Notes under the pieces: generated by a model
Databases searched by the model: none
What the model saw: the letters and a program-made list of their open reading frames with translations, nothing else
Told to the model about the DNA's origin: nothing
Part shown: positions 8,475 through 18,523 of the stretch, piece after piece
Position numbering within the stretch: the stretch's first letter is position 1
Layout: each line of letters opens with the position of its first letter
Assembly: GCA_017937125.1 (NCBI GenBank)
Contig: JAGBEH010000001.1
Coordinates: forward strand, 248,001-312,000
Length of the DNA: 64,000 bases
From: Alistipes sp.
GTDB lineage: Bacteria > Bacteroidota > Bacteroidia > Bacteroidales > Rikenellaceae
Direction of reading: 5' to 3'
Translations under genes and position numbers: made by a program

Positions 8475-10175
8475 ATGGAACAAAACATTAGTAAAACCCT
8501 TTACGAGATTTTCTGGCACAGCGTGTCGGCATATGCCGACCGTGCGGCCTACACTATGTGGGAAGGCGAGGAGCTTACCTATGCCGAAGTGGGACGGCGC
8601 GTGCAGGCTGTGCAGGAAAAACTTCTTTCCGCGGGTCTTAAGGCGGGCGACAAAGTAGCCATTTTGAGCAGCAGTATGCCCAACTGGGGCGTATGCTACT
8701 TCGCCGTGGTGACGGCAGGTTTGGTCGCCGTCCCCATTCTCCCCGATTTTACGGGCGAGGAGCTGGATATGATTATCGCACACTCGGAATCGAAGGCATT
8801 GTTCGTGTCCGATAAACTTTTCACCAAACTTTCGAAATCTACGGTCGATTCGCTCAATTTAGTGATGCGTACGAAAAATCTCGGCGTCATATCCCAGCGC
8901 GTGCATCAGCGCGGCAGTTTCGCCGTCCCTGCGGCAACCGATCTGGCCGTTATAATATACACGTCGGGTACGACCTCCAAACCCAAAGGAGTGATGCTCA
9001 CGCACGGAAATATAACGTCGCAGATACCTATGTATTACGGCATCTTCCCGATAGACGAAAACGACGTATTCCTCTCGGTGCTGCCGTTGTCGCATACGTA
9101 CGAATGTTCGATAGGCCTGATTTATCCCTTCTCGCTCGGTGCGCGCGTGACGTATCTGGACCGTCCTCCCACGGCATCGGCATTGATGCCCGCATTGCGC
9201 GGGGTACGCCCGACGGTTATGCTCATAGTGCCGTTGATTATCGAAAAGATATACCGCAGCCAGGTGCAGGCGAAGTTCAATTCCAATTTCTTCTGGCGTA
9301 CCATATGCAAAGTCGCGCCGATACGCCGTTATCTGCATCGTGTGGCGGGCGAGAAACTGATGAAGGTATTCGGCCGCCGATTGCGTTTCCTCGGTATCGG
9401 AGGGGCGAAACTCGACGGGCAGACGGAAAAGTTCCTGCTCGAAGCGAAAGTCCCGTATGCTATCGGTTACGGCCTTACGGAGACGGCTCCGTTGTTGGCG
9501 GGCGCGGCTCCGTCGATGGTGCGGCTCGGTTCTACGGGTCCCGAGTGTCCGGGTGTCGAATTGCGTCTCGACAATATCAATCCCGATACGAAGCAGGGCG
9601 AAATAGTGGCTCGTACTCCGAGTGCGATGCAGGGATATTACAAGAACCCCGAAGCTACGGCCGAGGCGTTTACCGAAGACGGGTGGTTCCGCACGGGCGA
9701 TCTCGGATGCTTCGATAAGGACGGCTTTCTCTATATCCGCGGCCGCCTGAAGAATATGATCGTCGGCCCGAGCGGAGAGAACATCTATCCCGAGGACATC
9801 GAAACGGTGCTCAATTCGCACGTGTACATATCCGAATCGATAGTCACCGAGCAGCAGGGACAGCTTGTCGCTCTGGTCCATTTCGATACCGAGGCTCTTG
9901 AGGCCAAATACGAGGAATGGCGCGACCAGCTGGATGCCAAGCTCGATGAGTTCGAGCATTGGAAGGAGCAGACCAAGAAGGAGATTCTGGAGTATGTGAA
10001 CTCCAAGGTCAATAAGTTCTCGCATATCAGCGACGTGGTGGAGGAGAAAGAGGAGTTCATAAAGACTCCGACGAAGAAAATCAAGCGGTTCCTTTACAAC
10101 AAGAAAGCGGAGCAGAACAATGAAGGTGCGGATAATGCCGGTTCGGAGGCCGATCCCGCCCGTAATTCCGCCTGA
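8475..10175 (+). CDS. AMP-dependent synthetase / long-chain acyl-CoA ligase
   Basis: This enzyme activates a carboxylic acid, probably a long-chain fatty acid, via acyl-adenylate to the CoA thioester. It has 566 residues. The P-loop IIYTSGTTSKPKG ends near 172, GYGLTETAPLL supplies the A5 motif, and the hinge region reads GWFRTGDLG and GRLKNMIVGPSGENIYPEDIE. A Glu/Lys-rich coiled segment ends the protein, which suggests a loose tail. The ATG at 8475 was chosen because it follows the promoter box at 8434. The substrate cannot be fixed from sequence; FadD-like is the family-level call. Confidence 0.85.
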   Translation: MEQNISKTLYEIFWHSVSAYADRAAYTMWEGEELTYAEVGRRVQAVQEKLLSAGLKAGDKVAILSSSMPNWGVCYFAVVTAGLVAVPILPDFTGEELDMIIAHSESKALFVSDKLFTKLSKSTVDSLNLVMRTKNLGVISQRVHQRGSFAVPAATDLAVIIYTSGTTSKPKGVMLTHGNITSQIPMYYGIFPIDENDVFLSVLPLSHTYECSIGLIYPFSLGARVTYLDRPPTASALMPALRGVRPTVMLIVPLIIEKIYRSQVQAKFNSNFFWRTICKVAPIRRYLHRVAGEKLMKVFGRRLRFLGIGGAKLDGQTEKFLLEAKVPYAIGYGLTETAPLLAGAAPSMVRLGSTGPECPGVELRLDNINPDTKQGEIVARTPSAMQGYYKNPEATAEAFTEDGWFRTGDLGCFDKDGFLYIRGRLKNMIVGPSGENIYPEDIETVLNSHVYISESIVTEQQGQLVALVHFDTEALEAKYEEWRDQLDAKLDEFEHWKEQTKKEILEYVNSKVNKFSHISDVVEEKEEFIKTPTKKIKRFLYNKKAEQNNEGADNAGSEADPARNSA

Positions 10176-10223
10176 CGTAGAGACTGAACGGCCGCAGGTG
10201 ACATAGTCGTCCGCGTGAATTGA

Positions 10224-10257
10224 AAACAGCCGACCTCGAATTCGAGGTCGGCTGTTT
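10224..10257. terminator. perfect palindromic bidirectional terminator
   Basis: A perfect 34-base palindrome (arms 10224-10240 and 10241-10257) lies between the convergent acyl-CoA synthetase and prfB genes. A-runs and T-runs flank the stem, so it can end transcription from both sides. Confidence 0.8.
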
Positions 10258-10307
10258 CGTCCGTGTCGTCGCGGAGGTGCGGCGCCGTTTCGATGCGGCC
10301 AGCGGTT

Positions 10308-11420
10308 TTACTCCTTTCCTCCGAACTCCATAAGATATGCCTTGATGAATGCGTCTATGTCGCCGTCCATCACGGCTTCGACATTCGAGGTCTGACACCC
10401 CGTGCGGTGGTCTTTGACACGGCGGTCGTCGAAGACATACGAGCGTATCTGCGAACCCCACTCGATGCGTTTTTTAGTCGCTTCGAGAGCCTGCTGCGTG
10501 GCCATACGCTTGTCCAACTCGCGCTGGTAGAGTTTCGATTTGAGGATGCGCATCGCGTTTTCGCGGTTCATCAGCTGCGAACGGGTCTCGGTATTCTCGA
10601 TAAGGAACTCTACGGGTTCGCCCGTATCGACATCCTTGCCGTGATAGCGCAGGCGCACGCCCGTCTCCACCTTATTGACATTCTGCCCTCCCGCTCCGCT
10701 CGAACGGTAGGTGTCCCATTCTATGTCCGACGGGTTCACCACGATCTCGATGCTGTCGTCCACCGACGGCGATACGAAGACCGAAACGAATGTGGTCTGA
10801 CGTTTGTTGTTGGCATTGAACGGCGACAGGCGCACCATACGGTGGACGCCGTTCTCGCTTTTGAGATAGCCGTAGGCGTAGTCGCCCTCGAACTCTATGG
10901 TGCAGGACTTCACGCCGACCTCGTCGCCCGCCTGATAGTCGAGCACCTTGACCTTGTAGCCGTGCGCTTCGCCCCAACGGGTGTACATACGGAGTAGCAT
11001 CGACGCCCAGTCGAGAGCCTCCGTCCCGCCTGCGCCCGCATTTATGTCCATTATCGCACCGAGCTTGTCCTCGTCGTTGCGGAGCATATTGCGCAGTTCG
11101 AGCTTCTCGACCGCCGCAATCGTCTGCGCATAATGGCCGTCCAGCTCCTCCTCGCTCGAAAGTCCCTCCCTGACGAAGTCGGGCATAAGTTCGAGGTCCT
11201 CGACCAGTTTCGAAACCTTGTCGAACTCCTCGACCCAGCTCTTTATCGAGGCTACCTTGCGCAACTGCACCTCGGCCTTTTCGGGATTTTCCCAAAAATC
11301 GGGTGCGAGGGTCTTCTCCTCCTCGTTCTGAAGGTCTATGCGCAGACTTTCGATGTCGAGACACCGTTCCAAAGTCTCGCAGCGCTTCGTTATCTCTTTT
11401 ATCTGTTCGGCTAAAACCAT
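10308..11420 (-). CDS. prfB: peptide chain release factor 2
   Basis: RF2 recognises UGA and UAA stop codons and triggers peptide release on the ribosome. It has 370 residues. The stop-codon reading tripeptide SPF is at 199-201 and the catalytic GGQ at 244-246 in SGAGGQNVNKVETG. The gene is one uninterrupted frame: at codons 20-22 (Cys-Leu-Asp), where many bacteria have the CTTTGAC programmed +1 shift, the DNA reads TGT CTC GAC with no TGA. So the usual autoregulatory frameshift is absent. It starts 1 base before the cysS stop, so the two are likely cotranscribed. Confidence 0.95.
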   Translation of the reverse strand: MVLAEQIKEITKRCETLERCLDIESLRIDLQNEEEKTLAPDFWENPEKAEVQLRKVASIKSWVEEFDKVSKLVEDLELMPDFVREGLSSEEELDGHYAQTIAAVEKLELRNMLRNDEDKLGAIMDINAGAGGTEALDWASMLLRMYTRWGEAHGYKVKVLDYQAGDEVGVKSCTIEFEGDYAYGYLKSENGVHRMVRLSPFNANNKRQTTFVSVFVSPSVDDSIEIVVNPSDIEWDTYRSSGAGGQNVNKVETGVRLRYHGKDVDTGEPVEFLIENTETRSQLMNRENAMRILKSKLYQRELDKRMATQQALEATKKRIEWGSQIRSYVFDDRRVKDHRTGCQTSNVEAVMDGDIDAFIKAYLMEFGGKE

Positions 11421-11421
11421 A

Positions 11422-12897
11422 TTACTCTATCTCCCAGTCGAAACCGTCCTTGCGGTCCTTTACGCGAATGCCTATCGCCGTGAGCCCGTCGCGTATCTTG
11501 TCTGACGTGGCCCAGTCCTTGTCGGCTTTCGCTTTCATACGCATTTCGAGCAGCATATCGACCAACGGCGATACCATATCCTTACCGCCGCCTGCCGCCG
11601 CGGCCTTTTCGTCGCGCAGACCGAGTATGCCGAATACCCAGCGATCGACCGTAGCCTTGAGTTTCTCCAGATCTTCTGCCGTTATCGTCTGCTGCCCCTC
11701 CGCCAACTGGTTGAATATGCGCACCCAGTCGAAGAGCGCCGAGATGACCATCGGCGAGTTCAGATCGTCGGCCATAGCCTCCTCGCAGCGCGCTGCCAGC
11801 TCATCGGGGGCGACGGTAGATGCCGACGACGGTTTTACCTTCGCGAGAGCCTCTATGCCTTTCATCATTCGGTCGAGCCCCTTTTCGGCCGCCTGCAAGG
11901 CGTCGTTCGAGAAATCGAGCGTCGAACGGTAGTGTGCCTGAAGTATGAAGAAACGTACCGTCATCGGCGTGTAAGCCTGCTCCAGCAGCTTGTGTTTGCC
12001 CGTGAACATCTCTTCGAGCGTTATGAAGTTGCCGAGCGACTTGCCCATTTTCTGGCCGTTGATGGTAATCATATTGTTGTGCACCCAATATTTGGCCGAG
12101 TCGTGGCCGAGTGCCGAGGTCGATTGCGCTATTTCGCATTCGTGATGCGGGAACATCAGGTCCATACCTCCGCCGTGGATGTCGAAACGCTCGCCCAAAT
12201 ATTTGGTGCTCATAGCCGAACACTCCATATGCCAACCAGGAAATCCGTCTCCCCACGGCGACGGCCAGCGCATAATATGCTCGGGAGCGGCTTTTTTCCA
12301 CAGGGCGAAGTCGTATGAGTGGCGTTTGTCGTCCTGCCCGTCGAGCTTGCGCGTATCGGTCACTATGTCGTCGAGGTTGCGCCCCGAGAGCTTGCCGTAT
12401 CGGTATTTCCCGTTGTATTTCTCCACGTCGAAATATATCGAACCGTTAGATTCGTAGGCGAAGCCGTTGTCGAGAATGCGTTTCACGAACTCTATCTGTT
12501 CGATTATATGTCCCGATGCATTCGGCTCTATCGACGGGGTTTCCACATTCAGCGCAGCCATAGCCGCCTTGTAACGTTCGGTGTAGTAGTGCGCCACCTC
12601 CATAGGTTCGAGCTGTTCCAGCCGCGCTTTCTTGGCTATTTTGTCCTCTCCCTCGTCGGCGTCGTGTTCGAGGTGGCCTACGTCGGTGATGTTGCGGACG
12701 TAACGCACCTTGTAGCCTTCGGCCTTAAGGTAGCGGAACAGCAGGTCGAACGTGATGGCGGGGCGGGCGTGCCCCAAGTGCGGGTCGCCGTAGACCGTCG
12801 GGCCGCAGACATACATCCCCACGTGGGGAGGGTTTATCGGTTCGAATTCCTCTTTGCGGCGCGTCAGCGTATTGTATAGAACGAGTTTATTTTCCAT
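11422..12897 (-). CDS. cysS: cysteinyl-tRNA synthetase
   Basis: CysS charges tRNA-Cys. The protein has 491 residues. It shows the zinc-ligand start [19 protein letters not shown] at 28-46 with the HIGH-like HLGH at 40-43, the second zinc segment [18 protein letters not shown], and the KMSKS-like KMGKS in [11 protein letters not shown]. The ATG at 12897 was chosen because homologues begin just before the [10 protein letters not shown] segment; upstream in-frame codons overlap the next gene. prfB follows after one base. Confidence 0.95.
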   Translation of the reverse strand: MENKLVLYNTLTRRKEEFEPINPPHVGMYVCGPTVYGDPHLGHARPAITFDLLFRYLKAEGYKVRYVRNITDVGHLEHDADEGEDKIAKKARLEQLEPMEVAHYYTERYKAAMAALNVETPSIEPNASGHIIEQIEFVKRILDNGFAYESNGSIYFDVEKYNGKYRYGKLSGRNLDDIVTDTRKLDGQDDKRHSYDFALWKKAAPEHIMRWPSPWGDGFPGWHMECSAMSTKYLGERFDIHGGGMDLMFPHHECEIAQSTSALGHDSAKYWVHNNMITINGQKMGKSLGNFITLEEMFTGKHKLLEQAYTPMTVRFFILQAHYRSTLDFSNDALQAAEKGLDRMMKGIEALAKVKPSSASTVAPDELAARCEEAMADDLNSPMVISALFDWVRIFNQLAEGQQTITAEDLEKLKATVDRWVFGILGLRDEKAAAAGGGKDMVSPLVDMLLEMRMKAKADKDWATSDKIRDGLTAIGIRVKDRKDGFDWEIE

Positions 12898-13003
12898 CGT
12901 GCATTTGATTTTGGTGTAAAAATACAAACTTTTTTCCAAAATCGGGTATTGTGGCGACAAAAGAGACGGGTATCGGCCTTTTCGAACTGATACCCGTCGG
13001 ATT

Positions 13004-13759
13004 TTACGGAAACTCCGCCTCGATCGTGCTTTCGCGAGTCGTGCCGTCATCGAGGAAAAGTTTTATTGTCAGCGTGTGCCGTTTTTCCGCTGTCGGCAAC
13101 GATTTTACGGTGTAATACGGTGTCGGTTTGTAATATCCTCCTATTGAGCATACTATTAATTTCAAATCCGTATCCGAAATATCTGCTACCGTTTTGGTTC
13201 TCGTCTCTTTCACGGTATGCAATTTCGTCTCGTCGTAGTCGCTGTCTACATATTCGGCAAACGTCGCATATGTTATGTCGAAAACATCGTCGAGCAATGT
13301 CCCCGCAGGGTGCGTATCATCCCAATCCGCCGTACTTGTGATGTTTATGTCGGTGATGATATATGCCAATGATACTATGCTCACCATACCTAAATTGGAA
13401 ACGTGTTCCCCCATTTTGCCGTAACCCGTATCTCCGAATTTAGCGGCTATCTGGTTGAATATCTTAAAATTATCTGGATGGTCGAAACAATCGTCGAAAT
13501 AGTAGTACGGGCTGGAGACAAGTCCGAATTTGTATATTCCGAGTCCGTTTTTATTATAGACGTCTTCATAAACGATTGTAAATCTGCCGTCGCCGTCATT
13601 TTGGAAAACGGCGTTGGGCTTTTCCGGTACACTTGCATATGTTAGGATGTATGAGGTTCTCGGGGCGTATCTTACTTTAGGAAATGTCGGTCCACAGGAT
13701 ACGCAAAGTATTGCACCGCAACCAATGATTGTCATTGCTCGAAGCAGTCTGTTTTTCAT
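13004..13759 (-). CDS. hypothetical lipoprotein
   Basis: This 251-residue protein has a lipoprotein signal with the lipobox LCVSC around residue 22, so it should be anchored to a membrane after processing. I do not recognise the family. The body has segments of mixed alpha/beta character and a C-terminal part ([23 protein letters not shown]) suggesting a beta-sandwich. It sits alone between cysS and the DUF2723 gene, on the opposite strand from the latter. Confidence 0.65.
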   Translation of the reverse strand: MKNRLLRAMTIIGCGAILCVSCGPTFPKVRYAPRTSYILTYASVPEKPNAVFQNDGDGRFTIVYEDVYNKNGLGIYKFGLVSSPYYYFDDCFDHPDNFKIFNQIAAKFGDTGYGKMGEHVSNLGMVSIVSLAYIITDINITSTADWDDTHPAGTLLDDVFDITYATFAEYVDSDYDETKLHTVKETRTKTVADISDTDLKLIVCSIGGYYKPTPYYTVKSLPTAEKRHTLTIKLFLDDGTTRESTIEAEFP

Positions 13760-13984
13760 AAAGTCGGTGGGTTATGTATTATCTGTAATTCGCCGCTGTC
13801 GCCGAAAGCTATGTTTTTGTCGAGTACATCTTCGCACCATATGCAAGATAAGATATTTTTTCGGGAAAAACAAACATTCATCCGATATTGTCGCATTCGC
13901 GCGCGAAAGGCATATTTATCGGAAAAACGGTCGGTGCCGACGAAGTTTGTCGAAATAAAACGGCGGAATTTGCCGTTAAATGAT

Positions 13985-13992
13985 TACTTTTG
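13985..13992 (+). promoter_or_regulatory. -7 promoter box for DUF2723 gene
   Basis: TACTTTTG matches TAnnTTTG and is 32 bases before the ATG at 14024. Confidence 0.55.
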
Positions 13993-14023
13993 TACGAATT
14001 ATACGAAACGGGAAAAGCGAAAT

Positions 14024-17000
14024 ATGAATTTCAAACGCTGGAACAATATTATCGGGTGGGGCGTATTCGCCGTTGCCGCGATTACCTACCTTATGACTAT
14101 GGAGCCGTCGTCGAGCCTTTGGGACTGTGCGGAGTTCATAGCTACATCCTATAAGCTCGAAGTGGGACACCCTCCCGGGGCGCCTCTGTTTATGATGCTC
14201 GCACGCATCGCGACGCTGTTCGCACCCTCGACGCACTATGTCCCGCATATGGTCAATGCGATGAACTGCTTCGCCAGCGCATTCTGCATACTGTTCGTCT
14301 TTTGGACGATTACGCATCTGGGACGCCGTCTCTGTACGCGCGGCGGCGGTGAGATGACGACGGCCGATGCCGTTGCCGTGCTCGGTGCGGGTGCCGTCGG
14401 TGCTTTGGCCTATACGTTTACCGATACGTTCTGGTTCTCGGCCTACGAGGGCGAGGTCTATGCTCTCTCGTCGATGTTCACGGCATTGGTGGTGTGGCTG
14501 ATGCTCAAATGGGAGGAGCAGGCCGACTCGCCGCACTCGATGCGGTGGATCGTGCTTATCGCCTACCTTATGGGTCTGTCGATAGGCGTACATATACTCA
14601 ATCTGCTTACCATCCCCGCGTTGGTTTTCATATATTATTTCCGCAAGACCGAACGGGTAACGCTTAAGGGGTGCTTCTATGCGTCGCTCGTGGCAGGTGC
14701 CATACTGCTCGTCATCAACGGCATCATAATCCCGTATACGGTGTGGCTCGGGGCTATGGTAGACGTGTTGTTCGTCAATACGTTCGGCCTGCCCGTGAAT
14801 TCGGGTATGGTCTTCTTCGTATTCGCGCTCTTCGCCCTCTGCGGTTTCGGGGTGTGGTTCACGCACAGGAAAGGTTACGTCGTCGGCAATCTCGTGCTGC
14901 TGTCGCTGACTATGATATTGCTGGGCTTCTCGTCCTACGCGTCGGTGACGATCCGTGCGTCGGTCAATCCGCCTATGAACAGCAACGACCCCGACAATCC
15001 GCACGCCCTGCTGTCGGTGCTGAACCGCGACCAGTACGGCAACCGTCCGCTGCTTTACGGCGCATACTATTCGGCGCCCGTAGTGGATTACGAACTCGAC
15101 GATTTCCGCTATTTCAACAAGGATACGGGCCGTTACGAAAAGGCGTCGCGCGTGTCGGGATACAAGTATCCTTCGGAGCTGATGCATTTTATGCCCCGTA
15201 TGTGGGATGCGCACAAGTCCGAGGACGATTACAGGAACTGGGCGGCTTACCGTACGAAGACCGAGACGCTGCGCGACGAGAACGGCGAGGTGCTCCGCGA
15301 CGATCAGGGGCGTCCGCTGCGCGGTGAGGTCGCCGATTACGGCCGCAAGGTGCGTTATGAAAGCGAGGACGGATACCGTACGGTCGTAGAACCCACGTTC
15401 CTCGAAAATCTCAACTACTTTTTCTCCTACCAGTTGAGTTATATGTATCTGCGCTATTTCCTGTGGAATTTCGTGGGAAGGCAGGACGACATACAGCCGT
15501 CTAAAATAACGCTCACCAACGGCAACTGGATGTCGGGCATTAAGTTCATCGACGAGGCCTATCTCGGCCCGCAGGACAACCTGCCGAAAGAGATGACCGA
15601 GAACCGTGCGCGCAACACCTACTGGTTCCTGCCGTTCATACTCGGACTTATAGGATTGATATATCAGCTCAACCGCGACCAGCGCAACTTCGTCGTCGTG
15701 CTGTGGCTCTTCATTATGATGGGCGTGGCCTTGGTCGTCTATTTCAACTCGTCGCCCAACGAGGTGCGCGAGCGCGACTACGTATATGCTGGTTCTTTCT
15801 ATGCGTTCTGCATTTGGATCGGACTTGGCGTTTTGGCCGTCAGGGATTTTATCGCTTGGCTGTCGAAACGCCGTACGGCGGCCGTTTCGGCCGTGGCTAC
15901 GGTATTGTGCCTGTCGGTTCCCGCCGTGCTGTGTGCCCAGAACTGGGACGACCATGACCGCTCGCACCGAACTATGGCACGCGATGTGGGTTGGAACTAT
16001 CTGCAATCGGCGCTGCCCAACTCGATAGTGATAAATTACGGCGACAACGACACTTTCCCGCTGTGGTTCAATCAGGAGGTGGACGGCGTGCGCCCCGACA
16101 TCCGCATAATGAACACGAGCTATCTGGGCGGCGAATGGTATGTGGACGAGATGAAGGAGAAGGCGAACGATGCCGACGGCGTGCCGTTCTCGCTGCCGCG
16201 CAGCAAGTATTATTACACGAATGACTGGCTGCCCGTGGATAACCGCATCGAACGCCCCGTAGAGATAAAGGAGATCATCGAGTTCATCAAAAGCGAAGAC
16301 CCGCGTTCGAAGGTGACGCTGAGCGACGGCTCGCAGAACGATTATATCCCTGCCAAGCGTATCGCTTTGCCCGTAAACAAGGATAATGCGATTGCTTCGG
16401 GCATCGTGCGCGAGGAGGACCGCGACCTTATGGTCGATACGGTATATCTCAACATACGCAAGAATTCGATAGACCGTTCGGAGATGATGCTGCTCGACCT
16501 GCTGGCCAATTTCGACTGGAAACGGCCGATAGCCTTCACGCAGGTGTACGTGCTTCAGGATCTCGGATTGCTCGATTACCTTCAGTTCGACGGTTATTGC
16601 TATCGGCTGGTGCCTATTCTTACGCCGTTCAAATCGTCGTGGGACATCGGCCGCATAGATCCCGATTATGTTTACCCGCTGATGATGGAGACGTTCCGCT
16701 ACGGCAATCTCAAGGACCCGCGCGTATACGTAGACTATTTCACGCAATACAACTTGGGTGTTTCGCGTGCCCGCGAGGCCTTTGCCCGCGTGGCCAAGGA
16801 ACTGATACGTCGCGGCGACGACGAACGGGCGTTGAAACTGCTTGATAAGGGCTTGGAGGTTCTCCCGACGTTGCAGATACGTTTCACCGATGCCAATACT
16901 TATCCCTATCTCGAAGCGTACTACGCTTTGGGCGAGGACGAGAAGGGCGACGAGCTGCTTATGGCGTATGCCGAAACGTTGATAGAGTATATCGAGTATT

Positions 17001-17206
17001 ATCTGCAATTCGACGGCGCTATGGGCGATATGGTTGCGGGTGTTCTGGACGAAAAGTTCGACTCCCTGTCGCAACTCTATTATCTCGCAGGTTATGCGGG
17101 GCGCAAGGAGGTCGTGGCATTCCTCAATGAATATTACCGTTCGTTCGGCGCCGACGAGAGCGATCTGATGCAGATAGGGGAGCAGGGCGCCGGAAATGTT
17201 TCGTAG
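14024..17206 (+). CDS. DUF2723 membrane protein (PMT/GT-C glycosyltransferase-like)
   Basis: This 1060-residue protein has many transmembrane helices in its first half and a large soluble C-terminal part. The start NIIGWGVFAVAAITYL followed by MEPSSSLWDCAEFIATSYKLEVGHPPGAP (read across residues 13-55) is the hallmark of DUF2723 proteins of Bacteroidota. Their layout resembles GT-C O-mannosyltransferases, with an acidic pair WDCAE after the first helix. The C-terminal part (from about residue 900) looks TPR-like (ERALKLLDKGLEVLP). By family it may transfer sugar from a lipid carrier to secreted proteins; this has not been shown for this gene. The ATG at 14024 follows a promoter box. Confidence 0.85.
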   Translation: MNFKRWNNIIGWGVFAVAAITYLMTMEPSSSLWDCAEFIATSYKLEVGHPPGAPLFMMLARIATLFAPSTHYVPHMVNAMNCFASAFCILFVFWTITHLGRRLCTRGGGEMTTADAVAVLGAGAVGALAYTFTDTFWFSAYEGEVYALSSMFTALVVWLMLKWEEQADSPHSMRWIVLIAYLMGLSIGVHILNLLTIPALVFIYYFRKTERVTLKGCFYASLVAGAILLVINGIIIPYTVWLGAMVDVLFVNTFGLPVNSGMVFFVFALFALCGFGVWFTHRKGYVVGNLVLLSLTMILLGFSSYASVTIRASVNPPMNSNDPDNPHALLSVLNRDQYGNRPLLYGAYYSAPVVDYELDDFRYFNKDTGRYEKASRVSGYKYPSELMHFMPRMWDAHKSEDDYRNWAAYRTKTETLRDENGEVLRDDQGRPLRGEVADYGRKVRYESEDGYRTVVEPTFLENLNYFFSYQLSYMYLRYFLWNFVGRQDDIQPSKITLTNGNWMSGIKFIDEAYLGPQDNLPKEMTENRARNTYWFLPFILGLIGLIYQLNRDQRNFVVVLWLFIMMGVALVVYFNSSPNEVRERDYVYAGSFYAFCIWIGLGVLAVRDFIAWLSKRRTAAVSAVATVLCLSVPAVLCAQNWDDHDRSHRTMARDVGWNYLQSALPNSIVINYGDNDTFPLWFNQEVDGVRPDIRIMNTSYLGGEWYVDEMKEKANDADGVPFSLPRSKYYYTNDWLPVDNRIERPVEIKEIIEFIKSEDPRSKVTLSDGSQNDYIPAKRIALPVNKDNAIASGIVREEDRDLMVDTVYLNIRKNSIDRSEMMLLDLLANFDWKRPIAFTQVYVLQDLGLLDYLQFDGYCYRLVPILTPFKSSWDIGRIDPDYVYPLMMETFRYGNLKDPRVYVDYFTQYNLGVSRAREAFARVAKELIRRGDDERALKLLDKGLEVLPTLQIRFTDANTYPYLEAYYALGEDEKGDELLMAYAETLIEYIEYYLQFDGAMGDMVAGVLDEKFDSLSQLYYLAGYAGRKEVVAFLNEYYRSFGADESDLMQIGEQGAGNVS

Positions 17207-17240
17207 GGTACGGTATAGTCTGAATATGTTCGCACCGGTT

Positions 17241-18473
17241 ATGAAGCGTACGGTTGTCGGCATAGCGTTCGCGGTCGTCCCGATTATTCTCGGGGCGGCT
17301 GTCGCATTCGGGCGGCCGCTATCTCTGTATGGAGATGCGGCGCCGTCGGTCGCGGCTGCGGACGGGCTGCGGGATGATGCGGCGAGGTTGCGTGTCGGGG
17401 CCGAGCGTACAGAAGAGTATCTGCCGCTCGTAGAGGGGCGGCGCGTGGCCGTGCTTGCGCATGCCGCTTCGACGGTCGGCGACGAACATTTGGTCGATAT
17501 GCTTTGCCGTAAAGGTGTGAACGTCACGGGCATATTCTCTCCCGAGCACGGTTTTCGGGGCGATGCGGATGCGGGCGAGAAGGTCGGCGATTCGGTCGAT
17601 GCCGCCACGGGCATCCCCATACGGTCGCTCTACGACGGCCGTACGCTGCGGCCGTCGGACGAGGTGATGCGCAGTTTCGATGTGCTGCTGGTCGATATGC
17701 AGGATGTGGGGCTGCGGTTTTATACCTATTACATCGCTATGTTGAGGATGATCGATGCGTGCGCCGAATTCGGGCGCGATGTCGTCATTCTCGACCGTCC
17801 CAATCCCAACGGGATGTATGTGGATGGTCCCGTGCTCGATATGCGTTACAAATCGGGTGTCGGGGCACTGCCCATACCTGTAGTGCACGGTATGACGCTC
17901 GGCGAGATCGCCCGTATGGCAGTGGGCGAGGGCTGGGCGAAAAGTGCGGACATTACGGTCGTGCCGGTCGAAAACTACCGCCGCTCGACGCGCTACGTTC
18001 TGCCTGTCGCGCCGTCGCCCAATCTGCCGACGCAGCATTCCGTATATTTGTATCCGTCGTTATGTCTTTTCGAGGGGACGGCTGTAAGTCTCGGCCGCGG
18101 AACCGATTTCCCGTTCGAGGTATACGGGCATCCCGATATGAAAGGCTGCGACTTCTCGTTTACGCCGCAACCTCGCGCGGGAGCCAAGAATCCGCCGTTG
18201 TGCGGCTGCGAATGTTTCGGCACTGACCTGCGCGGCAAGGCCGATGAGGAGATTATTGCCGAAGGGTTCAATCTCGAATATGTAATAGATGCCTATCGGC
18301 GTCTCGATATGGGCGAAAAGTTCTTCACACCGTTTTTCGAGAAGCTCGTCGGCGTCGATTACGTACGCAGAATGATAATCGACGGACATACGGCCGCCGA
18401 AATCCGCGGAAAATGGCAGCCCGATGTCGAAAGTTTTATGCAACGGCGACGGCCGTATCTGCTCTACGAATAA
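17241..18473 (+). CDS. namZ: DUF1343 exo-beta-N-acetylmuramidase, NamZ-like (GH171)
   Basis: Proteins of this family release MurNAc from the non-reducing end of peptidoglycan fragments, a recycling or scavenging step. The protein has about 410 residues with an N-terminal hydrophobic signal (VVGIAFAVVPIILGAAVAF). Family motifs are evident: IFSPEHGFRGDADAGEKV, SLYDGRTLRPSDEV, LLVDMQDVGLRFYTY, ILDRPNPNG and AVSLGRGTDFPFEVYGHP. The ATG at 17241 gives the best signal peptide; in-frame ATGs at 17196 and 17226 are alternatives, and the first overlaps the DUF2723 stop. Cotranscription with DUF2723 is likely. Confidence 0.85.
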   Translation: MKRTVVGIAFAVVPIILGAAVAFGRPLSLYGDAAPSVAAADGLRDDAARLRVGAERTEEYLPLVEGRRVAVLAHAASTVGDEHLVDMLCRKGVNVTGIFSPEHGFRGDADAGEKVGDSVDAATGIPIRSLYDGRTLRPSDEVMRSFDVLLVDMQDVGLRFYTYYIAMLRMIDACAEFGRDVVILDRPNPNGMYVDGPVLDMRYKSGVGALPIPVVHGMTLGEIARMAVGEGWAKSADITVVPVENYRRSTRYVLPVAPSPNLPTQHSVYLYPSLCLFEGTAVSLGRGTDFPFEVYGHPDMKGCDFSFTPQPRAGAKNPPLCGCECFGTDLRGKADEEIIAEGFNLEYVIDAYRRLDMGEKFFTPFFEKLVGVDYVRRMIIDGHTAAEIRGKWQPDVESFMQRRRPYLLYE

Positions 18474-18523
18474 CGAATCGGGACGCATCGGTAAATGCGT
18501 CCCGAATTCGTAAATACAATTCG

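Noticed and set aside
13976-17620. A 1214-codon open frame on minus opposite DUF2723 and NamZ
   Set aside because: It is an antisense shadow of two real genes; its translation shows no domain and a composition typical of shadow frames.
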